Shown piece by piece: positions 22,701-31,744 of a stretch of 64,000 nt of DNA. This stretch comes from Tomocerus qinae. Its lineage: Eukaryota; Arthropoda; Collembola; Entomobryomorpha; Tomoceridae. Numbering within the stretch: the stretch's first letter is position 1; each line of letters opens with the position of its first letter. The notes under the pieces were generated by a model, which had not been told where the DNA came from, did no database searches, and worked only from the letters and a program-made list of their open reading frames with translations. The stretch is from contig CM034546.1 in NCBI GenBank assembly GCA_020055645.1, forward strand, positions 86,056,001 through 86,120,000. The letters are read 5' to 3'. Made by a program: the position numbers and the translations under genes.

Positions 22701-25700
22701 AAGCGAGTTGATAGAACCGCACAGTCTGTCCGTACATCCGTCCTTCTGTCCCTACGATAACTTTTGAATGCAAAGACGGACATTGACAAAACTTGGCAAA
22801 AACGATGCCTATATGGACCACTGACGATCCCTATTGATTTTGGGACAAATCGGTCCATTGGTTGCTGAGAGACCGCGAGCTCACTTTGTTTCTTTTTAAG
22901 TAGAACATGGGTATTAAAAAGTTCAATTGCGTTTCCAATAAATTGTTTGCGAAAAATATTTCACTCCGCTCCTACCAAATTTAAGATTTATTTTGATAGT
23001 CAATAATAATAATTTATTGACTGCTTCAATCGAAGTTGCCTTTCGACACAGAAAATTAGTTTTAACAATTAATACAATATAGTAAATAATAAAAATCAAA
23101 TGATAACATGGAAATTAAGAGTTAACTGTTTTGTACAAATGATTTTGTAAAATAGCATCCGAACCTTATTAACAACTTATTTTAAAACTTTTTGATTTTG
23201 ATAGGCAATTATGATCAATATTGATCTAATTTGAATTACTGTAGAATTTAGTAATCAACAGATATACGTATCTAGAAATTTGGTCAAGGGGGGGCGCAAC
23301 CAAAAAAACCTACAGCAAGCCGTAACAGAAGCTCGCCAGAGTAAAGGGGACCGTGTGCACATTTTAGGTAAAGTAGTTGTGAAAACGATTCACGTTGATT
23401 ACTAAATCAATAGTAATGGAAAACATCAATACTGACTATAAAAATCAACAGCAAATCAAAGCAGATTAATGTTGACTATAAAAATCAACAGAAAATCAAA
23501 GTAGATTAATGTTGACTATAAAAATCAACAGAGAATCAAAGTAGATTAATGTTGACTTTAAAAATCAACAGAAAATCAAAGCAGGTCAATATTTACTATT
23601 AAAATCAACAAAAAATCAAAATAGATTAATATTGACTATCAAAATCAACAGAAAATCAAAATTAACTAATATTGAGTATTAAAATGAAAAGAAAATCAAA
23701 ATCTGTTAATATTAACTATCAAAATGAAAAGATGTTAGAAAATGTAAATTTGACTATCAAATTGAATATTATATAAATCCAAAATAGATTTCTTTCCGTC
23801 CTGTAACAGTAATTTTTTGGTTTTATTTGCTTTATTATAAAATCTCAAATTTGGTAGAAGCGGATTGAAGTAATTTGTACTATCTCGCTAACAATTTATA
23901 GGAAACGCTGTTGAATTTTTTAATGTCCATTTAATTCCAAATTTTCACTTTGACTATTAAAATGAAGACAAAGTGAGCCCGCGGTATCTCAGCAACCAAT
24001 GGATTGATTTACCCCAAATTCAATAGGAATTGTCAGTAGTCCATAGGCATTGTTTATGCTAAGTTTGGTCAATATCCGTCATTGTTTTCGAAAGTTATCG
24101 TGGGGACGGACGGACATAGATAGGCGAGCTTCTGTTACGGCTTGTTGTAGGTTTTGTTCTCTACTACTGTACTCGAAAAAGAATAAAATTTGAACGTGAG
24201 TGCGTGCTTGGACGTGTCCAGTGGGGGAGGGGGTGCAGCGCCCCTCTCAAAGTAATGTTACCTTATACCCCAGGTTAAAAATGTGACCCTAGTGGGTGGC
24301 CAGAGTATGTTACCGATCGCCAATATGCTATTTAAATACAACCATATTGACTCAGGAACCGAAAATCTCTTGCAACTAGCATGGTTGCTGAGGAAATCGG
24401 CCCTCGCCCCGCCCCTAAAGTAGGAGGAGCTTACGTGTTCTCAGCCAATAGAATGTCCCGATCCATTCGGGGGCGTGGCTAATTGGCGGATCTAAAGTGT
24501 AGAAATTAGCCAGTGGGCGGGGCTTGTTACACTGGAAATTAAAATTTTTTCGATGTCTATTGACCCCAGGTAGTAGTAAGATGAAATTTTAGAATATTTT
24601 TTTGACTATTGGAGTAACTCATTGAGCATACTATTATACCATTAATGTATTCGTATATTTTATACACTGTGATGGTCGACATTATATCCAGGATTCCAAA
24701 AATGTACCACACAAGAAAATCGGGTAAGAACTTTAGACAGAATTCCAACGGTTGTAAATCAATTTTTACATGTATTTTGATGACCATCAGAGATTTCCAA
24801 ATCTGAGGTACCGGGAGCTTAATGCCATGGTGCATACAAACGTAAATGATCTCTTGACTATCATATTATTCCTCGTTAACTTTTCTTGGGAAAGTGCTAA
24901 AGGATTCGAGATTACTGATCCAACACCCATAAAGTAAATTCAATATAAAGATTCATCGGAACTTATTCTAGAGGTTATATTTTGAAAATTTTACAACTTT
25001 GTCTTTGATTGGAAGATACACGGATCACAAAATGCAAATACAGAAATATGTATCAATTTCAAGTTTCAAACGATGATATCTTCAAGCCAGAGACAAAAAT
25101 GTGAAGTTTTCAAAGTATAACCTCTTGAATAAGTTTTGAAGAATCTTTTTTACATTTACTACATGGGTGTAGGATCAGTAATCTCAGATCCTTTAGGACT
25201 TTTCCAAAAAAGTACGAATTCCCATTCACCCTCCATGATAATTGAGGTTTCAATCTGGAAAAGGGCCTATCAGAATTTCTTTTTTAGTAGTCATAGAAAC
25301 ATCATATATTGTATTGTATTCAATAAAAAAGAATTTCTGATAGGCCGTTTTCCAGTTTAAACCTCAATTATTGTCTGGTTACCTAGCAGCGTCCCTATTT
25401 GTGGCAAAAACAGTGTTTTGAAATCTGCACCACTGACAGAATCGGAAACTGACTCACCTTTTTGGGAATCTAACTTTTATTAAACCAATTCAAAATTCAA
25501 AACATCAATGTAAATGGCCAAACTTAATTTTCCCGCACATGAAGTATTAGAAACCTTGAGCGCACTGAGAGCTGGAAATTTTTTTTATACAGAATGCATT
25601 CATTGTTTCTGTTATGAAATTTTTTGTGCCTTGTAAGTCGTAGGAGACTATAGACCGCACAGTGCATAATTGCGTATACTGCCACCAATTATTCTGCTTT

Positions 25701-28700
25701 GGACGTGTTGGAATTTGCCTCATTATGTGCGTTATTATGTGCTTGACTGCGTTTTAGAATTACGGCAAATCAACACACGGAAGTACAAACATACAAACGA
25801 AATTGTCACGTGACTGACTTTTGCCGTTTATATAATAGTAGTGATTATGACATCAAAACAATAATAGAAATTAGCATAAGAAGGTTGAATGGTGGTGAAT
25901 CGTGATTGAATGGAAATGATTTGCGAAAGGGGACATTTCGTAATGATCGTAACCAAGATTGGCTGTAGTCATAGTGATTGCATATTAGGTTAGCTCACTT
26001 GGGTGTTTGGGAAAATGAAAATTCAGTTTTTTCATTTGAAATCCTGACGGGAACAAGGGGGAATCTCGAATGATAAAATTAAATAACCCTTTAATAAACA
26101 AAATGTAAAACTATAAACAAACTTTTATATTTAGGGAACGTCCAACAACACTGTTGTGACTCGAATTTCCATAACATCATCATTTAGATAACGAAAGTGA
26201 AAGAACTGAAACAATTTGCATGAGTTGCAATAAATGAGAATTATGGTTGCAGTAGAGGCAGAAAATATTGCTTTTTGCTGTTCGGAAGGTAATCCATCAT
26301 CTTCTTCAAATCGTTTACTTTTTCCGCAGACAATGGCAACTCCCTTTCGTAGGCTCTAGCCAGGTCCCCTTCCTCTAACAAACTTGAATCCCAGTCTGGA
26401 CGATCTACAATACGAACCTCAGTCCCGAAAGGAGCATGAATGCGATGAACTTCCCAAGCTTCCGTCGGAAGATGTGTCATCTTAGTTTGTATACTTGCTG
26501 GGGCATCCACACACATTTTTATAATATGATAAGCACTAATTTTGAATGTTGCTGGTCTTGGAATAATTTCACATAGAGCGGAGACATCCAAAAAGTCTTG
26601 ATTGGCCATTTGTACGACATCAAATGGAGTTTTGAGATTTGCGTTTCGAATAATATCTAACCAATCGTCTGGATTATGAATAATCGCCTTCCGCTCTGCT
26701 CTTTCTATGGTGGCAAAGTCGCGATCACACGGCAGAAAGCTATGACCACTAACTAAGCTTTTCTTCTGCACTTCGGTGAAGTAGCCTTTATGCATTAGTA
26801 GTTTTAAAAGGCATACGTTTGAAAAGTTGCAATTTTGTCCAAAGCTTCTGTCACTCCACACAACAAGAGTCCTTTCAGTTCCTGGCTGAAGAATCTGGAA
26901 GTTTCGAATGATATATCTATAGATACAAGATCCTATATCATTTTGACCTCTTTTGCCATCTACTTCATTCCAAAACATCATAGTTGAATTTCTGACTCCC
27001 GGTGAACTAATTCCAAAGTTATACGAAGAGTATTTCCGGTAATAATACATTTCACCGTGAGTCAAGCGTGGAGATAACATTATTTTTTGCAAATCAATGC
27101 AAATAACAATATAGGTACTCTCTTGTTTTGATTTCAATATATCTTGTTTTAACTCTGTGTAACCACACTGGGACATTTCGTGGTGCTTCTCAATTTGTGC
27201 TTCTGTCTCAAGTATTATAGCCTGTTGATTTGGATCACAGTTTTTTAATTTCATACTTAATTTGTCACACAAGCTACAAGTGTCAGTTTTGGGAAGTGCG
27301 AAACGTAATTTAGATGATCTTAATGTGTCCTTGTATAATTTTTCTAAATTTATAAACCGATCCCCATATCGCTCTAAGAAGAGCCTAAACATCTTCGACG
27401 CATTAAGATCGTGCGCCAGGTATTTTCTTTCAGGGTCTCCGTTTTGACGACAGTAGTGAGACAAATATCGAGGAAATGACGCAATATGCTCATTTACCAA
27501 ATTGATACTTTCCTCCGAATGTTTATGCGTTCTATTCGAATGTGTCCCTCTTCCATCTACCATGTACAACTGTCCGTCCTTTATTTTCTTCTGTAAGACT
27601 TCCAATCGCTTTTTAGAGACTTGAAACGTGTCCATGAAAGTTTTAGCACAACATTGAAGTTTTATTCCCTCTGCATTTTTCAGGTGGTAAAGATAAGAGG
27701 CTGACCTTCGACTTTCATCAATATTTACTGTCCTCTCTCTTGGGACTGACCAATCTATGAGAGAAGACATTATGTTTGTCTGTTTGTTGTAATTGTCGTG
27801 TCCTGGAAGCCAAAAGATCTTGCAGAGATTTATTTTATCTGGAGCATTCATCAAGCAACCTTGCTTTTGACACGTAGCTCCACAGACCTTTGCCTGTATA
27901 TTAGAGTAATTTACAGTAAGCAAGCGAAGTTTGGTGCATGATACTAGTAATACAAGTAACATAAGATAAGTAGATACAAGTAATTTTAAAAATATTAATA
28001 CCCCTGTGCTAATTTGCTTCTCAGGATTATGCTTTCCGTTTTTCCCAAAATATTCAATGCCGGAGTTTTTCAGAAACTTTCTTTCGACGCTTTTATGGTC
28101 ATAGAAGTTAACCTTTCTTTTTTTACCACGGTTTAATTCTTTCAGGTCAGAAGAACTCATTTTTAGTTCTGCCATCTTACACTTTGATAATCACTCCTTT
28201 GAAAATTCAAATTCTTAAAAATTTCCCTCTTCATCATCAATAAAAAACCCTTTACCAGTTATTATTGTGATACTACAGTTTTAGTTGTCATAGACAATTG
28301 GTATTTTAATTGATCGTTCGAGATTCCCCCTTGTCCCCGTTAGAATTACATTTGTGGATCCAAATTGGACAATTTGGATCCACAGCCAAATCTGTCTTTC
28401 AATGACCAAGGATGGTTGCCATTGGGTACGTATGCCTTGGTGGGTCATAGCTTTGAGTACAGACAAAAAATTGGATTTTCATTTTCCCAAACACTCAAGT
28501 GAGCCAACCTTACTACACACACACTGTCTTACTAATACTATATGAATTTTGGATCGTAACGTGGCTTACTAAATAGCATATCAAAACTTCTAATGCAAAT
28601 TGTTATGCTATATCGACAAACTTAACATTTTTTAGTAGAGCTTACTTTTTTACTACCCTCTTGATTCTTTTGGCAGTTGGCACACCTTTTTGTAGAATTA

Positions 28701-30073
28701 AATAACAGTACTGGGTAACTAACTATACTTTAAAATATTTATTTGTAAGTTGTACTCATAGAATTTGTAGGTTTTTCCAAAAACCAAGGGAGAATCTTAT
28801 TTTTCTGATTTAAAAGGGAGCTTTTTGGTGACTTTGTGGGATTTTGTTTCCAAAATGGCGCTGGTGGAAATTATGTTTTCTTGCCAGTATCCAAAATGTT
28901 TCCAAAATCCTTCCCGGTTTTGAGTAATTATCTCTTCCCAAATGTATTGGAACCAATGATAGTTACCGAATGAAGTGGTATTCGCGCGAAGCACGAAAAT
29001 TTTTGGCCTGTTTTGGAAAAATGATTCATCCTTTTCTCAAATTCAAGGGCGGCTATTCCCCCCAGCCACCTCTACAAACAGAATTGCATTTCGGTTAGGG
29101 TTAATATTTTATATAGAAATTTTTAGATACATCCATTCGCGCGTAGCTCGAAAATTTTTGGACTTTTTTGAAGGAAAATAAGTCTAAAATATATATAAAA
29201 ATATATATGGTATCTTTCCTTTTTTCCTATTCTTCCCTCTGCCTTTTTTTATTACTGCGAAGGGTGGCCTGCTGGATTTCTCTTGAGTGCTAGATTTGCC
29301 CCTTAGCTGGGTTCACTAGTAATATAAATAAATAAAGTAACATAAAGATTAGATATAGACAGTGTTCCACTTTAGCCGGCTAAAAAGCTTTTAGCCAGCC
29401 GGCCGGCCGGCTAAAATGGCCGGTCTCCGAACCTTATAGTTCGATTTTAGCCGGCTATCAAGCATTTTGGCCAGCCGGCTAGCCATTTTAGCCGGCCGGC
29501 TGGTTCAAATGACCGGTTACGGAAAACTGGATATAGGAGCAAGACAAGGTCTACCCTAAACATAATAATATTATTGACAGTGAGTGTGCGTGCCAAATGG
29601 TGAGAGGGAACAGCAATCAACAGTAAGTCAGAGTCAAGTCAGGTCATTTTTGTAGGTTTATAATATTTATAGTAGCCCCCAGCAGTGACAAAAAAGGTAG
29701 ACATCCAGCATAATCATGTATTGGATATTGTGGCGATTAGGCACGTTAGCACGTATCCAGGAATTTAATCGAAGTACTAAGCAAATCGTATTTGGATAAT
29801 TTCACGATTATTAGTCTCTTTGGAAAATAGTTGATATTTAATCAGATTTAGGGTACACTGCGTCCCCCATCACGACGTTATACATGCCCGACAGCCCGTC
29901 CAAGACAGACAAACAACATATGACATAATGACAGGAAACTTTTTGGCTTATATTTTTATTATATAGAGATTATGGACTCAAAGGACATCAACCTTCTTTC
30001 TGAGCTTGGCGTACTTCGCTTTCAGCATTAGTTCTTCATCCGTCAAGTTAGAGGGGAAGTGTAAATAGACCAT
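16774..30073 (-). CDS. NELFE: Negative elongation factor E (three exons)
   Basis: NELF-E is the RNA-binding subunit of the four-part NELF complex, which with DSIF holds RNA polymerase II paused near promoters in the nucleus. Exons are 30073-29993 (27 codons, MVYLHFPSNLTDEELMLKAK then YAKLRKK), 17904-17167 and 16959-16774; introns are GT-AG and phase 0, giving 1005 nt and 334 residues. Exon 1 matches the conserved N-terminus (LTDEEL.....KYAKLRKK) that joins the complex. Exon 2 opens KKALQAF, as in vertebrates. The RRM lies at the C-terminus: TIHVRAHNI, then CGFITFDRITSAEKAI, then DVQLHVSFARRQP. The end, HQDKRTQVIYEEDI, matches the conserved tail. The Arg-Asp dipeptide repeats of the mammalian protein are absent, as in other invertebrates. 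Intron 1 is 12.1 kb and full of transposons. The exon 1 donor reads GTTGAT, a weak match to consensus. Confidence 0.93.
17905..18221. other. Start of NELF-E intron 1 (acceptor side)
   Basis: Intronic by the gene model; nothing recognisable besides the GATTATAG acceptor at its left edge (minus strand). Confidence 0.5.
18226..19724. mobile_element. Element B: second GACGGGCTCAG copy
   Basis: Inverted ends GACGGGCTCAGTAGGATAAG, with a perfect ACTT duplication (18222-18225, 19725-19728). It is the reverse-oriented relative of 7003-8317: shared internal blocks include TATTTCGGTCGTATATGTAC and GGGATGCGGTTGGATAGCAA. It carries about 180 bp more. It lies in NELF-E intron 1. No transposase. Confidence 0.88.
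19729..20724. other. Intronic sequence without a gene
   Basis: An inverted pair of short motifs (CATTCGGCTCCGAAAGAATA near 19828 and TATTCTTCCGGAGCCGAATG near 19930) marks a small hairpin. Otherwise AT-rich intron. Confidence 0.4.
20725..21901. mobile_element. TA-flanked foldback, second family member
   Basis: Arms of about 340-360 bp (left to 21086, right from 21561). Tips are CTGTTACCC on the left and GGGTAACTAG on the right, with TA outside each. The arms share with 4814-6224 the motifs TTCTGATTGGTTGATAATTT and TACCTAAATGGGGACATTTT. The right arm has lost about 35 bp present in the left. The centre carries a second copy of the captured exon. Confidence 0.82.
21304..21450 (+). pseudogene. 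Captured transmembrane/C-terminal exon, second copy
   Basis: After a TTTTCATTTCAG acceptor the sequence encodes a hydrophobic segment (VLFSLGVLLTWIRRKLK), then in another frame ELSKKGYSQLANTDEASAS and ETV before TGA. The tail is homologous to that at 5186-5311. A frame break lies between the hydrophobic part and the tail, so this copy is dead. The order (membrane span, basic stop-transfer residues, short acidic tail) fits the end of a type I or multi-span membrane protein. I do not recognise the source gene. Confidence 0.45.
21930..22622. mobile_element. C-tract-rich inverted-repeat element
   Basis: CATACTTTCTCACC (about 21951) is mirrored by GGTGAGAAAGTATGGCC (about 22597). Inside are several C runs, a CGCGCTTCGCGCG palindrome (about 22121) and CGCGCCCCTTACGGGGCGCG (about 22502). 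The style matches the small GC-rich hAT-type elements, but I could not settle a duplication. Confidence 0.55.
22684..24145. mobile_element. Foldback with 40-bp tandem arrays
   Basis: The left arm (TTAGCTCATCGCCTGAGGAA, GACGATCCCTATTGATTTTG, CGCGAGCTCACTTTG) is mirrored at 23935-24145 (GAGCCCGCGGTATCTCAGCA, AAGTTTGGTCAATATCCGTC, GGCGAGCTTCTGTTACGG). Between them is a 40-bp array at about 23400-23720 (unit GATTAATGTTGACTATAAAA then ATCAACAGAAAATCAAAGTA). A module ending CAAGCCGTAACAGAAGCTCG at about 23310 shows that a related copy is nested or joined here. No protein is encoded. Confidence 0.7.
24160..24870. other. Intronic sequence without a gene
   Basis: NELF-E intron 1. A 92-codon minus-strand frame (24557-24835) has no recognised motif. 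Confidence 0.4.
24880..25215. repeat. Hairpin related to 11945-12290
   Basis: GTGCTAAAGGATTCGAGATT is mirrored by AATCTCAGATCCTTTAGGAC, with inner blocks TTCTAGAGGTTATATTTTGA and AGTATAACCTCTTGAATAAG. Diverged arms; same family as 11945-12290. Confidence 0.6.
25238..25372. repeat. Hairpin with ~47 bp arms
   Basis: ATTGAGGTTTCAATCTGGAA with GGGCCTATCAGAATTTCTTT is mirrored by AAAGAATTTCTGATAGGCC and CCAGTTTAAACCTCAAT. Confidence 0.7.
25373..25986. other. Intronic sequence without a gene
   Basis: NELF-E intron 1; nothing recognised. Confidence 0.4.
26241..28175 (-). CDS. DUF7869-type transposase-like protein
   Basis: One uninterrupted frame of 644 codons. The N-terminus is basic (RGKKRKVNF), followed by the motif YFGKNGKHNPEK and a Cys cluster (CGATCQKQGC). 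Residues 238-260 hold the family's SHYCR....KYL block, and 300-305 a CSLC pair. The RNase H-like core has VICIDLQK (Asp361), WNEVDGKRGQNDI, VVWSDRSFGQN (Asp442) and GHSFLPCDRDFATIE (Asp484, Glu491), the candidate acidic catalytic residues. This order is typical of DUF7869 proteins found in arthropod and other invertebrate mobile elements. Residues 59-94 are hydrophobic and unlike the family; they coincide with a 108-nt stretch (28001-27894) that starts GTATTA and ends ATACAG, so it is probably an in-frame intron and the spliced product is 608 residues. DNA transposition is inferred from terminal repeats, not shown. Confidence 0.8.
   Translation of the reverse strand: MAELKMSSSDLKELNRGKKRKVNFYDHKSVERKFLKNSGIEYFGKNGKHNPEKQISTGVLIFLKLLVSTYLMLLVLLVSCTKLRLLTVNYSNIQAKVCGATCQKQGCLMNAPDKINLCKIFWLPGHDNYNKQTNIMSSLIDWSVPRERTVNIDESRRSASYLYHLKNAEGIKLQCCAKTFMDTFQVSKKRLEVLQKKIKDGQLYMVDGRGTHSNRTHKHSEESINLVNEHIASFPRYLSHYCRQNGDPERKYLAHDLNASKMFRLFLERYGDRFINLEKLYKDTLRSSKLRFALPKTDTCSLCDKLSMKLKNCDPNQQAIILETEAQIEKHHEMSQCGYTELKQDILKSKQESTYIVICIDLQKIMLSPRLTHGEMYYYRKYSSYNFGISSPGVRNSTMMFWNEVDGKRGQNDIGSCIYRYIIRNFQILQPGTERTLVVWSDRSFGQNCNFSNVCLLKLLMHKGYFTEVQKKSLVSGHSFLPCDRDFATIERAERKAIIHNPDDWLDIIRNANLKTPFDVVQMANQDFLDVSALCEIIPRPATFKISAYHIIKMCVDAPASIQTKMTHLPTEAWEVHRIHAPFGTEVRIVDRPDWDSSLLEEGDLARAYERELPLSAEKVNDLKKMMDYLPNSKKQYFLPLLQP
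28354..28383. repeat. Perfect 30-bp palindrome
   Basis: GTGGATCCAAATTG, two centre bases, then CAATTTGGATCCAC. It lies between the two inverted blocks at the right end of the DUF7869 transposon, a place where a transposase-binding site could lie. Confidence 0.9.
28515..29359. other. Intronic sequence with GCGCG module
   Basis: Mostly unremarkable NELF-E intron. At 28980-29165, TTCGCGCGAAGCACGAAAAT and ATTCGCGCGTAGCTCGAAAA repeat, each followed by TTTTTGG, resembling the centre of the GC-rich small elements. Confidence 0.4.
29360..29515. mobile_element. CCGG-rich palindromic element end
   Basis: CAGTGTTCCACTTTAGCCGG opens a run of CCGGCCGG and TTAGCCGGCTA motifs, repeated twice within 150 bp. 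The same text occurs inverted at 46546-46593 (GCCGGCTAAAATGGCCGG, ending ACTGAACACTG). CAGTG-type tips suggest a hAT MITE, but no matching 8-bp duplication is found. Confidence 0.45.
29516..29992. other. 5' end of NELF-E intron 1
   Basis: Nothing recognised apart from the GTTGATG donor at its right edge (minus strand). Confidence 0.4.
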
Positions 30074-30300
30074 TTTCCAAACGATTGCGATGCTTTACAA
30101 AAATAAATACATAGAAAATAACAATATAAGATAGAAAATATGGCGATACAATCATGTATAGTGTATTTTCAAAATTTTGAAATGGGAAACAAATAAAAAT
30201 ATTGCTTACGGGTATTGGTGTACGTACGCAGAACAGATGACAGAGACGGGGCGAGGACGGGACCGACGGACAACGGAACGACGAGAAGAAGAAATGAAAT
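30074..30300 (-). promoter_or_regulatory. Probable NELF-E 5' UTR and promoter
   Basis: Upstream of the NELF-E ATG a GTAAAG acceptor (about 30087) precedes CATCGCAATCG. Further up, CCAATACCC followed by GTAAGC on the minus strand (about 30202-30216) looks like the donor of a non-coding first exon. The 30215-30290 stretch is rich in CG dinucleotides against an AT-rich background, as expected near a housekeeping start site. Inferred from position only. Confidence 0.35.
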
Positions 30301-30523
30301 GAAGCAACAGCTCTCTAGTTTAGTAATACTATCATCAGTACTATCACTAAAACAAAGTCAAACAGTCATTAGTCATTTGTTTGTTGTATATTGCAAGTAA
30401 GTCTTCATGTTCGCCATATTTTATCATAGACTTGTAGGCTGCATTGTACATAGATTGTCTAGAGTCTATTCTATACCCATTATTGCTTTCCAGCAATGTT
30501 ATATGCTAAAATGTATGTACTCC

Positions 30524-30651
30524 CTGGCTAAATAGGTTGGAGAATCGATTTCATATTCCCCCAAAATCTGCGTTGTATCTTTTCAGTACACGGAAAAGTA
30601 AACACAAAATTTGCGCGAAAATCATATCGATTCCCCAACCTATTTAGCCAG
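30524..30651. mobile_element. 128 bp MITE
   Basis: CTGGCTAAATAGGTTGGAGA against TCCCCAACCTATTTAGCCAG, arms about 33 bp including ATCGAT. No frame. Confidence 0.7.
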
Positions 30652-30731
30652 AGTGTAGTATATTATACCAATAGAGATTATAAAGGATAGAGAAGACATC
30701 CAGCACATAATTTTATTGTTTGATTCGTGAG

Positions 30732-30901
30732 ACACCTTGTTTTATCCTTGAAGAAATAACCGCGAGGTTAAGGTATAGCCCCGAGACGCGGGAATATGAA
30801 TATTTGTGATGCTTAGATATATCAGATATTTATATTCCCGCGTCTCGGGGCTCTACTTTGCAACCGACCAATGAATATAAAATGCCTTCAAGGATAAATA
30901 A
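30732..30901. mobile_element. 170 bp MITE with GC-rich inner arms
   Basis: Outer TTTATCCTTGAAG / CTTCAAGGATAAA and inner AGCCCCGAGACGCGGGAATA / TATTCCCGCGTCTCGGGGCT. The inner arms are perfect for 20 bp. Confidence 0.75.
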
Positions 30902-31146
30902 AGGTACATGATGGAAAAGCTTATAACACAGGCAGATAGGGCATGTCCTTTCTATGTTATATAGTGTATATAGTATTAGTAATTCTATTATTATACCAAA
31001 CGAATTTTGCAATAAACATTCCCCCTGAGAATGTTTATGAAAGTCATACAAAGTTTTGAAATGAAATGTTGTGTTCTGAGGTCAATTGTACCATCAACTT
31101 TTGCTTTTTACTTTGCACTTTTGTAGGCCATTTTGCAAAATTGTAT

Positions 31147-31603
31147 TGACGTTTTCACGGTTTCTCGTTTGGTGGGCGAGAGGCAGGAGTTATACATTGA
31201 TTTAGTAGGGAATCTTGCGGAAAGTGTTAATAACTTTTTAACCAGAGGAGGTACTTACCATGTGTCAGCGAGGCAGATGTCACAAATTTAATGCAGATTT
31301 CAGAGGTATAAGTCTTATTCTTCTACGATAAGTACAACGGGCGTTATTGCGATTTTTCTAAGACAACCTTTTTGTATGAGGGGAGAATACGACTATTGAT
31401 TGATGCCTGCTACTTGTGTTTTGTAAATAATAACGTATAGATGGAAGACCACTAAACAAAGCAAGAGCTAACTTTTTATTTGGTAACTAGCACCATTAAA
31501 CGTTACCTAATGCTGTTAAATAAAATAAATTACAATTTTTAAATTTCTTTGTTAATATTTAACATAATATAATTGTAATAGTAACAAAATAATAGCGGAC
31601 AAT
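31147..31603. repeat. Left terminal inverted repeat of the ISL2EU element
   Basis: Matches 45898-46354 in reverse complement, with about seven differences in the inner 170 bp. Includes AGGCAGGAGTTATACATTGA and TAGATGGAAGACCACTAAAC. Confidence 0.9.
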
Positions 31604-31744
31604 AATAATTGTAATAATAATAATTATTAATAATTAATTAGTAATTAATAATAATAAATAATTCAAGGTTTATTCTTTCAAAACGCTTCATTATTATCAT
31701 ATAATTGACGATTATTAATACTAATTATTAAGCAAATTTAATAA

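Larger units (their letters stand above)
25987..28510 (-). mobile_element. DUF7869-type DNA transposon 1, apparently whole
   Basis: Tips AGGTTAGCTCACTTGGGTGT (left) and, inverted, AGGTTGGCTCACTTGAGTGT (right) continue through TTGGGAAAATGAAAAT for about 45 bp. A second inverted block (ACAAGGGGGAATCTCGAA) lies at 26055-26072 and 28314-28333. Flanks TATT and TACT (25983-25986, 28511-28514) may be a 4-bp duplication with one change. One gene fills the minus strand. It sits in NELF-E intron 1, in the same orientation as that gene. Confidence 0.8.
30410..31090. repeat. Diverged relic of the 46.8-48.3 kb palindrome family
   Basis: TTATTGCTTTCCAGCAATG (about 30479) and the block CCCCCTGAGAATGTTTATGA (31021) through GTTGTGTTCTG match the arms of 46820-48300. 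Two small elements sit inside it. Confidence 0.5.
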
